A stretch of 16,628 nt of DNA, taken from contig JAWLGN010000106.1 in the NCBI GenBank assembly GCA_041685075.1, positions 1 to 16,628 of the forward strand, read 5' to 3'. Origin of the DNA: JAMCRM01 sp041685075 (lineage in GTDB: Bacteria > Acidobacteriota > Terriglobia > Bryobacterales > Bryobacteraceae). A model generated the notes under the pieces. That model was given only the letters and a program-made list of their open reading frames with translations. It ran no database searches and was not told where the DNA came from. Position 1 is the stretch's first letter, and the number at the start of each line of letters is the position of its first letter. Positions 7,240 through 12,956 of this stretch are shown piece after piece. The translations under genes and the position numbers were made by a program.

Positions 7240-8274
7240 ATGCAACCCGCTCTATTTCCCTTCGTTGATTATTGGTGGGCCTACCTGGCCTTTACCGGCT
7301 TCGTCCTGGCCATGCTGGCCCTCGACCTGGGGGTCTTCCACCGCCGCGCGCACGCCGTATCGCCGCGAGAAGCCGCCACCTGGACGGTTGTCTGGATCAG
7401 CCTCGCGCTGGTCTTCAACTACCTGCTGTATCACTTCGCCAAGTGGGAGTTTTCCGCCGACCCGCGGCTGCTCGCCACCCCCGGCTTCGATCCCACCGCC
7501 GCCGCGCGCCGCGTAGCCCTGGAGTTCCTCACCGGCTACGTGGTCGAGAAGTCCCTCTCGGTGGACAACATCTTCGTCTTCGTCCTGATCTTCAACTTCT
7601 TCGCCGTTCCGGCGGTCTACCAGCACCGGGTTCTCTACTACGGCATCCTGGGGGCCCTGATCTTCCGCGGCATCTTCATCGCGCTGGGCGCGGTGCTCAT
7701 TCAGTACCAGTGGGTCACCCTGCTGTTCGGCGCTTTCCTGATCGTCACGGGCGTCCGCATCCTGTTTGCGCCGGAGCATCAGCCGCATCCCGAGCGCAAC
7801 CCGGTGCTGAAGCTGATGCGCCGCGTTCTCCCGGTCACCCCGACCTCTCATGGGGAGCACTTTTTCGTGCGCGTAAAGGGCGTGCTGCACGCCACCCCCC
7901 TGCTCCTCACCCTGGGGCTGATCGAAGCCAGCGACATCGTCTTCGCCGTGGATTCGGTGCCCGCCATCTTCGCTATTACCCGCGAACCCCTGATCGTCTT
8001 CACCTCCAACATGTTCGCCATCCTGGGGCTGCGCGCGCTCTACTTCCTGCTGGCCAACGCGGTGGACAAGTTCTGGCTGCTGAAGTACGGCCTCGGCGTG
8101 GTGCTGCTCTTCGTGGGTCTGAAGATGGTGTGGCTCAACCATGCCTTTGGGGGTCAATTCCCCATCGGCTGGTCCCTGGGGATCATCCTGGGGGTGGTGG
8201 GCGCCTCCATGGCGGCATCGCTCCTGTGGCCCGCCCCGGCTCAGGACCCCAAGGGCGAAGCTCCCCCGGCCTGA
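7240..8274 (+). CDS. TerC/Alx-family integral membrane metal exporter
   Basis: A 344-residue protein with about nine membrane segments and the conserved TerC acidic residues: LALDLGVFHR (D29), EKSLSVDNIFVFVLIF (D109) and LIEASDIVFAVDSVPAIFAIT (D232, D238). The length matches the Alx/YceF-YkoY branch. Members of this family export Mn2+ and have been linked to tellurite resistance, metalation of secreted proteins and, for Alx, alkaline pH response. The loop at 177-207 is basic and histidine-containing (EHQPHPERNP, SHGEHFF). The start at 7240 has no clear Shine-Dalgarno, but an MxPxL..YWxxF type of N-terminus is expected for the family. It is divergent from an NhaR-like regulator and followed by an intrinsic terminator. 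No Mn2+ (yybP-ykoY) riboswitch could be recognised in its leader. Confidence 0.92.
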   Translation: MQPALFPFVDYWWAYLAFTGFVLAMLALDLGVFHRRAHAVSPREAATWTVVWISLALVFNYLLYHFAKWEFSADPRLLATPGFDPTAAARRVALEFLTGYVVEKSLSVDNIFVFVLIFNFFAVPAVYQHRVLYYGILGALIFRGIFIALGAVLIQYQWVTLLFGAFLIVTGVRILFAPEHQPHPERNPVLKLMRRVLPVTPTSHGEHFFVRVKGVLHATPLLLTLGLIEASDIVFAVDSVPAIFAITREPLIVFTSNMFAILGLRALYFLLANAVDKFWLLKYGLGVVLLFVGLKMVWLNHAFGGQFPIGWSLGIILGVVGASMAASLLWPAPAQDPKGEAPPA

Positions 8275-8307
8275 CCGCCGGCCGCCAAGAGTCGCCCCGT
8301 GTTGTCG

Positions 8308-8418
8308 TGTTATATTATTTGCTGCCCCGATGGGAAGGGGACCAGGAAGTTACCAATACAGGGTCGAATTCTAGCGACGCGGCCCGGGCGGGGCACACCA
8401 CCCCGCCCGGCGCGTTTT
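8308..8418 (+). ncRNA. Candidate small RNA between terC and the copper ATPase
   Basis: An extended -10 element (TGT-TATATT, 8308-8316) stands out as AT-rich in a GC-rich region and would start RNA near 8323. The following 95 bases form three successive hairpins: CCCC/GGGG (8325-8328 with 8337-8340), GTCG/CGAC (8363-8366 with 8375-8378) and the strong terminator stem at 8384-8410. No open reading frame of note is present and no known RNA family was recognised. It could equally be the 3' untranslated end of terC mRNA. Confidence 0.3.
8384..8418 (+). terminator. Rho-independent terminator of terC
   Basis: A perfect 10-bp stem, CCGGGCGGGG (8384-8393) with CCCCGCCCGG (8401-8410), encloses a 7-base loop. 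It is followed by CGCG and TTTT (8415-8418). The T-run lies only on the plus-strand side, so it serves the terC direction and not the convergent copper ATPase gene. Confidence 0.8.
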
Positions 8419-8422
8419 CCTC

Positions 8423-10744
8423 CTACATCGCCACCCGCCGCAGTTCCTTCACCGCCACCCGCCGCAGCCGTAGTGCGTTGGCAATCACCGAAACGGAACT
8501 GAAGCTCATGGCCGCCGCCGCGATGATGGGGCTGAGCAGCACCCCGAAAAACGGGTACAGCACGCCGGCCGCAATGGGCACTCCCAGGGCGTTGTAGACA
8601 AACGCGAAGAACAGGTTCTGCCGGATGTTCCGCATGGTGGCGCGGCTCAGCTTGCGGGCCCGCGCGATGCCCGCCAGGTCGCCCCTCACCAGCGTCACCC
8701 CGGCGCTCTCCATGGCCGCGTCGGTGCCGGTTCCCATGGCGATCCCCACCTGCGCCTGGGCCAGCGCGGGAGCGTCGTTGATGCCGTCCCCCGCCATGGC
8801 CACGAAGCGCCCCTCGTCCTGAAGGCGCTTCACCACCTGGGCCTTGCGCTCCGGCAGCACCTCCGCGATCACCTCTTCGATTCCCAGCTTGCGCGCCACG
8901 GCTTCGGCGGTGGCGCGGTTGTCGCCCGTCACCATCACCAGCCGGATGCCGCTTTTCTGAAGCTGCCGGACGGCCTCCGGAGTGCTCGGCTTGATGCGGT
9001 CGGCCACCCCTATCAGCCCGGCGACCCTGCCGTCCACCGCCAGAAAGACCACCGTCTGGCCTTCCTCCCGCATGGCCTCGGCGCGGGCGTCCAGCGCGCC
9101 GGCGTGTATGCCTTCCTGTTCGAGCAGCCAGCGGTTGCCTAGCAGCGCATCGCGCCCCGCCACACGCGCCCGCACGCCCCGCCCGGCAACCGATTGGAAC
9201 TCCATCACCTCCGGCGGTTGGATGCCCCGTTCCTCCGCCGCCGCCAGGATGGCCGCCGCCAGGGGATGCTCGCTGGGCCGCTCGAGACCCGCCGCTAGCC
9301 GCAGCAGTTCAATTTCATCGAAGCCCTCGGCCGGCTCCACCGCGGTCACCCGCGGCTTGCCCTCCGTCAGGGTGCCGGTCTTGTCCAGCACCACGGTGTC
9401 CACCTGCTCGAGAGACTCGATCGCCTCGGCATTCTTGAACAGCACCCCAGCGGTGGCGCCCTTGCCCGCCGCCACCATGATGGACATGGGGGTCGCCAGC
9501 CCCAGGGCGCAGGGGCAGGCGATGATCAGCACCGCCACCGCGTTGATCAGCGCGAAGGCCATGGAGGGCTCCGGTCCCCAGATGCTCCAAACCACGAAGG
9601 TCACAATGGCCACCCCCACCACGATGGGAACGAAGTAGCCCGAAACCACGTCCGCCAGCCGCTGGATGGGGGCGCGGCTGCGCTGCGCTTCCCCTACCAG
9701 CTGTACGATGCGTGCCAGCAGCGTCTCCGCGCCCACACGCTCGGCCCGCATGATGAACGAACCGCTGCCGTTGACCGTCCCGCCGGTCACCGCATCACCC
9801 GGCTGTTTCTCCACCGGCATCGCTTCGCCGGTGAGCATGGATTCGTCCACGCTCGAGGCGCCCTCCTCCACCACCCCGTCCACCGGCACCTTGCCCCCCG
9901 GCCGCACCCGCAGCCGATCCCTCGGATGCACGCGTTCGAGCGGCACGTCTTCCTCCGTGCCGTCTTCCCGCACCAGCCGCGCGGTGGCCGGCGCCAGTTC
10001 CAGCAACGAACGGATGGCCGCCCCCGTGCGGCTGCGCGCCCGCAACTCCAGCACCTGGCCCAGCAGCACCAGGGTGACGATCACCGCCGCCGCCTCGAAG
10101 TACACCGGCACCGCACCCTCCACCCGGAAGGCGGCCGGAAAGATACCCGGCGCCACCACCGCCACCACGCTATAGGCCCACGCCACCCCCACTCCCAGGG
10201 CGATCAGGGTGAACATATTCAGGCTGCGGTTCACCAGGGAGTGCCACGCCCGCACGAAAAACGGCCACCCCGCCCACAGCACCACCGGCGTGGCCAGCAG
10301 CATCTCGACAAATCCCGACACGCGCCGCGAGAAGAGATTCGCAAACGGCCGCCCCGGCAGGTGCTCCCCCATTGCAATCAGCACCACCGGGACCGTCAGC
10401 ACCGCCGCCACGGCCAGGCGCCGGCGCATGTCCGCCAGTTCGGCGTTTTTTTCTTCACCCGCCGAAACCGTGCGTGGCTCGAGCGCCATGCCGCAGATCG
10501 GGCAGTTGCCCGGCCCGCTGCGAACGACCTCCGGATGCATTGGGCAGGTATATTCGGTGGGCACTAAGGGGGCGGCGGCCGGCGGCGCTTCCACCGCCGC
10601 GCCGTTCCCTATGTATCGCTCAGGATTCGCCCGGAAACGTTCCAGGCAGCCGCGGCTGCAAAAGTAGTAGACGTTGCCGCCGTAGGAGTGCGATCCCGCT
10701 GAGTGTGCAGGATCCACCTCCATACCGCAAACAGGGTCGCGCAT
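8423..10744 (-). CDS. copA: P1B-1-type copper-transporting ATPase with YHS and HMBD N-terminus
   Basis: A 773-residue heavy-metal ATPase. The domain order is: a YHS domain (DPVCGM at 3-8, with C29 and C33 in YYFCSRGC), a heavy-metal-binding domain (YTCPMHPEV at 65-73, CPICGMAL at 81-88), then eight membrane segments. Transport and catalytic motifs are the actuator TGE (305-307), CPC (410-412), the phosphorylated DKTGT (D454), the nucleotide-binding SEHPL (491-495) and the hinge GDGINDAP. Membrane helix 7 has N-x6-YN-x4-P and helix 8 P-x6-MSFSS, the signature of Cu+ exporters (P1B-1). It lacks the usual N-terminal CxxC HMA domains. The role is ATP-driven Cu+ export from the cytoplasm. No CueR or CsoR gene is nearby. 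The ATG at 10744 has only a weak G-rich sequence upstream. It follows ytxH-like and NicO genes on the same strand. Confidence 0.95.
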   Translation of the reverse strand: MRDPVCGMEVDPAHSAGSHSYGGNVYYFCSRGCLERFRANPERYIGNGAAVEAPPAAAPLVPTEYTCPMHPEVVRSGPGNCPICGMALEPRTVSAGEEKNAELADMRRRLAVAAVLTVPVVLIAMGEHLPGRPFANLFSRRVSGFVEMLLATPVVLWAGWPFFVRAWHSLVNRSLNMFTLIALGVGVAWAYSVVAVVAPGIFPAAFRVEGAVPVYFEAAAVIVTLVLLGQVLELRARSRTGAAIRSLLELAPATARLVREDGTEEDVPLERVHPRDRLRVRPGGKVPVDGVVEEGASSVDESMLTGEAMPVEKQPGDAVTGGTVNGSGSFIMRAERVGAETLLARIVQLVGEAQRSRAPIQRLADVVSGYFVPIVVGVAIVTFVVWSIWGPEPSMAFALINAVAVLIIACPCALGLATPMSIMVAAGKGATAGVLFKNAEAIESLEQVDTVVLDKTGTLTEGKPRVTAVEPAEGFDEIELLRLAAGLERPSEHPLAAAILAAAEERGIQPPEVMEFQSVAGRGVRARVAGRDALLGNRWLLEQEGIHAGALDARAEAMREEGQTVVFLAVDGRVAGLIGVADRIKPSTPEAVRQLQKSGIRLVMVTGDNRATAEAVARKLGIEEVIAEVLPERKAQVVKRLQDEGRFVAMAGDGINDAPALAQAQVGIAMGTGTDAAMESAGVTLVRGDLAGIARARKLSRATMRNIRQNLFFAFVYNALGVPIAAGVLYPFFGVLLSPIIAAAAMSFSSVSVIANALRLRRVAVKELRRVAM

Positions 10745-10790
10745 CCCGGCCCCCCGGCCGCCGGCTTTCGATCGATCACAAGTGGCGGGA

Positions 10791-10815
10791 CGGGCCGGTA
10801 GTCAGTGCCGGCCCG
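10791..10815. other. GC-rich hairpin between the YtxH-like gene and copA
   Basis: CGGGCCGG (10791-10798) and CCGGCCCG (10808-10815) form a perfect 8-bp stem with a 9-base loop. It lies in the 86-base gap after the YtxH-like stop and before the copA start. No T-run follows on either strand, so it is not a standard intrinsic terminator. It may weaken read-through into copA or protect an mRNA 3' end. Confidence 0.4.
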
Positions 10816-10830
10816 CAGCGCATTCGAACT

Positions 10831-11118
10831 TCAGGCACGCACCAGGCGGCGGCCTTCGCCCCACAAATCGGCGGCTTCTTCGACGATCTTGCGCCCTTCG
10901 GTGTAGATATGCTGCGCCCGCTCCACGAGGTCCCTGCCGCGCGTGGCGAGTTCTCCCGAGTGCCCGGACATCCGCTTGCCGAAGTGCCGAGCACGGTTCG
11001 ACCAGTGGGTCTTCCTGCGCCCACGCGAGACAGCGTAACCGATTCCTACCGCGGCCCCTATAGCTATCCCCAGCCACACCGTGGTCATCTTCCCATTCCC
11101 CTGCATCGTGTGCTTCAT
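10831..11118 (-). CDS. Small YtxH-like single-pass membrane protein
   Basis: A 95-residue protein with one hydrophobic segment near the N-terminus (MTTVWLGIAIGAAVGIGYAV, about residues 11-30), a basic stretch (SRGRRKTH) and a long charged, probably coiled or amphipathic helix (WSNRARHFGKRMSG to the end). This is the plan of YtxH-domain proteins, small general-stress-associated membrane proteins of unknown biochemical role. AAGGAGG lies 12 bases before the ATG at 11118, with a nearer AGGA about 6 bases away; Met11 is an alternative start. A TAGAAT -10-like box lies at 11148-11143. It sits between a NicO-type transporter and the copper ATPase on the same strand, but gaps of 86 and 114 bases with hairpins make separate transcription plausible. 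Confidence 0.7.
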   Translation of the reverse strand: MKHTMQGNGKMTTVWLGIAIGAAVGIGYAVSRGRRKTHWSNRARHFGKRMSGHSGELATRGRDLVERAQHIYTEGRKIVEEAADLWGEGRRLVRA

Positions 11119-11142
11119 GGGATTCCTAACCCTCCTTCCATC

Positions 11143-11148
11143 ATTCTA
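11143..11148 (-). promoter_or_regulatory. Possible -10 box of the YtxH-like gene
   Basis: TAGAAT on the minus strand lies about 24 bases before the ATG at 11118 and just upstream of AAGGAGG, leaving room for a short leader with a ribosome binding site. No clear -35 was found. Confidence 0.4.
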
Positions 11149-11171
11149 CTGAGAAGGGGTTGGGCGGCTTC

Positions 11172-11206
11172 TGTGTCGAGCCCGGGGCTCCGTTCGTCTC
11201 GACACA
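11172..11206. terminator. Long hairpin downstream of the NicO gene (atypical terminator)
   Basis: TGTGTCGAG (11172-11180) pairs with CTCGACACA (11198-11206), a perfect 9-bp stem. The loop contains a competing GAGCCC/GGGCTC hairpin that overlaps the left arm. It lies about 27 bases past the stop of the minus-strand NicO gene. There is no T-run on either side, so Rho-independent termination is uncertain. No other feature was seen in this 114-base gap except the YtxH promoter. Confidence 0.4.
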
Positions 11207-11232
11207 CGCGCCGAAATACCGCGTGCCGATGC

Positions 11233-11967
11233 TTACAGTGCCCGCACCGTGGAGGCTGCGGCGGCCGTCATCACCAGCCCCACAACCACGATCACCGCCG
11301 CGGAGACCACCGGCGCCAGGCGCGTCCAGGTGTGCGCGTGGCCGTCTTTCGTCTCCGGCAGCAGGCGGCGCGCGTAGAGCGCCAGCATGCCTATACCGGT
11401 GAGCACCGCCGCCAGCCCCACGCTGAAAGCCGCCAGCAAGACCAGCCCCAGGGTCACGCGTCCCAGCGCCATGGAGCTGAGCATCAGGACCAGCGCCGAC
11501 GGGCACGGCGCCAGCCCGCCGCTGGCTCCCAGCGCAATCAGCGCTCCCAGCGAAATCTCCGCTTCGGGGTGAGGGTGGTGGTGGTGATGATGATGGTGGT
11601 GCGCCCGCAGCGCCCGCAGCCGTCGCCAGAACAGCACCCCCCCGACCCACACGATGGCCGCGCCCGATACCAGCGACAGCACCGGCACGATGCGGTCCGG
11701 CAGCACGTGGCGCGATAGCAGCAGGGTGGCCAGCCCCAGGGCGAACACTCCGGCCGTGTGGGTGAAGGTGGTCACCGCGCCCAGCAGCACGGCATGCCGC
11801 ATCTTGCCGCGCGAGCCCGCCAGGTACGCCGCCACGATCGTCTTGCCGTGCCCCGGCGACAGCGCGTGCGCCGCCCCCAGCCCGAACGCCGCAGCCATCC
11901 CCGCCGCCAGCACCCCGGCGCTGAAGTCGCCCTGCCGCAGCAACTGCGAGAGATACTCTGGATTCAT
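11233..11967 (-). CDS. NicO/RcnA-family nickel/cobalt transporter with polyhistidine loop
   Basis: A 244-residue polytopic protein of the NicO family (RcnA-like). Signatures are AAFGLGAAHALSPGHGKTIVAAYL (residues 25-48), VTTFTHTAGVFALGL (65-79) and, after the central loop, GASGGLAPCPSALVLMLSSMALG. The central cytoplasmic-type loop holds nine consecutive histidines (123-131), then P-H-P, a likely metal sensor or chelator as in RcnA. The likely role is efflux of Ni2+ or Co2+, although some relatives import. The start at 11967 is chosen because GGTGAGGGG directly precedes it; an in-frame ATG at 11988 lies in the promoter and would add seven residues. It is transcribed divergently from deoC, and its promoter overlaps that of deoC. 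Confidence 0.85.
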   Translation of the reverse strand: MNPEYLSQLLRQGDFSAGVLAAGMAAAFGLGAAHALSPGHGKTIVAAYLAGSRGKMRHAVLLGAVTTFTHTAGVFALGLATLLLSRHVLPDRIVPVLSLVSGAAIVWVGGVLFWRRLRALRAHHHHHHHHHPHPEAEISLGALIALGASGGLAPCPSALVLMLSSMALGRVTLGLVLLAAFSVGLAAVLTGIGMLALYARRLLPETKDGHAHTWTRLAPVVSAAVIVVVGLVMTAAAASTVRAL

Positions 11968-11985
11968 CCCCTCACCCGGTACCCG

Positions 11986-11997
11986 CATGGTATCATG
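11986..11997. promoter_or_regulatory. Symmetric divergent promoter for the NicO gene and deoC
   Basis: CATGGTATCATG reads as TGG-TATCAT on the plus strand (11988-11996, toward deoC) and TGA-TACCAT on the minus strand (11995-11987, toward the NicO gene). Both are extended -10 elements of the TGN type on nearly the same base pairs. Predicted starts are near 12003 (plus) and near 11980 (minus). No -35 is evident for either, as is usual for extended -10 promoters. Confidence 0.5.
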
Positions 11998-12026
11998 AAA
12001 ATTCCGCTCGACAGTCCGGGAACACA

Positions 12027-12077
12027 ATGATTTCACGGCTCTTACCCCCTCGGGCCGGGCGGCGCTTCCTGACGTGA
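12027..12077 (+). CDS. Possible 16-residue leader peptide overlapping the deoC start
   Basis: ATG at 12027 opens a 16-codon frame (MISRLLPPRAGRRFLT) whose TGA overlaps the GTG start of deoC in the sequence GTGA. It lies about 24 bases after the predicted deoC transcription start. This geometry suits translational coupling, particularly since deoC lacks its own ribosome binding site. The peptide has no recognisable regulatory codon run. It has three prolines/arginines in a row-type clusters (PPRAGRR), which may slow ribosomes. It may be chance. Confidence 0.35.
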   Translation: MISRLLPPRAGRRFLT

Positions 12078-12937
12078 CGGCGACGGAACTCGACCAACTC
12101 GTCTCCCAGATCGGCGAGGAGATTCTCGCACGCCTAGGCCGTCTCCCCGCTCCCTCCACTCCCGCCGGCGGCTGTTCCTGCGCCCACCTCTGTGTCGAGA
12201 AATGCGAGGAGAGCACCCGGCGCGTGCTTTCCGCCGGCGCCGAGCGCGTCTCCGCCGGGCAGGGCGTCACCGCCGTCAGCCGGGAAATCGCCCGCCTCAT
12301 CGATCACACCCTGCTCAAGCCCGAAGCCACCCGCGACGACATCGTGCGGCTCTGCCGCGAGGCCCGCCACTGGGGTTTCGCCACCGTGTGCGTCAACCCC
12401 TGCTGGATTTCGCTGGCGGTGGCGGAGCTGGCCGGCTCCCCGGTGAAGGTGGCCAGCGTAGCCGGCTTTCCGCTCGGCGCCACCACGACGGCCGCGAAGG
12501 TGGCCGAAGCCGCCGGCGCCCTGCGTGCCGGCGCCCGCGAGATCGACATGGTCATCAACATCGGCGCCCTGCGTTCCTGCGATGACGACGCCGTGAGGGT
12601 GGATATCGCCGAAGTCGCCCGCGTCTGCCACGAAGCCGGCGCACTGCTCAAAGCCATCATTGAAACCGCACTCCTGGACGATGCCCAGAAGGCCAAGGCC
12701 TGCATCCTGGCCAAGGCCGCCGGCGCCGATTTCGTCAAGACCTCCACCGGCTTCGGTCCCGGCGGCGCGACTGCCCGCGACGTGGCCCTTATGCGCCAGG
12801 TAGTGGGACCCGCCATGGGCGTCAAGGCCGCCGGCGGCATCCGCACTTACGAAGAACTCAAGCAGATGACCGCCGCAGGCGCCACCCGCATCGGGGCCAG
12901 CGCCAGCGTCCGGATCGTGCAGTCGGCGGGCGCCTGA
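12074..12937 (+). CDS. deoC: Deoxyribose-phosphate aldolase with an N-terminal helix and Cys-cluster extension
   Basis: A 287-residue class I aldolase that cleaves 2-deoxyribose-5-phosphate to glyceraldehyde-3-phosphate and acetaldehyde. The core begins near residue 70 (REIARLIDHTLLKPEAT). The catalytic set is present: D158 in EIDMVINIGAL, the Schiff-base lysine K222 in DFVKTSTGFGPGGAT and the relay lysine K251 in MGVKAAGGIRT. The first 70 residues are unusual. Residues 4-22 form an amphipathic helix (TELDQLVSQIGEEILARLG), followed by a Pro/Ala linker and C34-x-C36-x3-C40-x3-C44 (GGCSCAHLCVEKC). This resembles encapsulation peptides of microcompartment cargo enzymes such as PduP, but no shell gene is in the window. 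It starts with GTG at 12074, coupled to a short upstream frame. It is the first gene of a probable deoC-phosphatase-lysA operon. Confidence 0.93.
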   Translation: MTATELDQLVSQIGEEILARLGRLPAPSTPAGGCSCAHLCVEKCEESTRRVLSAGAERVSAGQGVTAVSREIARLIDHTLLKPEATRDDIVRLCREARHWGFATVCVNPCWISLAVAELAGSPVKVASVAGFPLGATTTAAKVAEAAGALRAGAREIDMVINIGALRSCDDDAVRVDIAEVARVCHEAGALLKAIIETALLDDAQKAKACILAKAAGADFVKTSTGFGPGGATARDVALMRQVVGPAMGVKAAGGIRTYEELKQMTAAGATRIGASASVRIVQSAGA

Positions 12938-12956
12938 TTTGCGCCCCAAGGAGCCT

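Noticed and set aside
8371..8400. tRNA-like T-arm (GGTCGAATTC) in the terC-copA gap
   Set aside because: No matching acceptor, D or anticodon stems can be drawn around it.
11968..12300. N-terminal extension of the NicO protein back to 12300, giving 355 residues
   Set aside because: The extra residues are antisense to the conserved deoC start region and carry no signal. GGTGAGGGG directly precedes the ATG at 11967.
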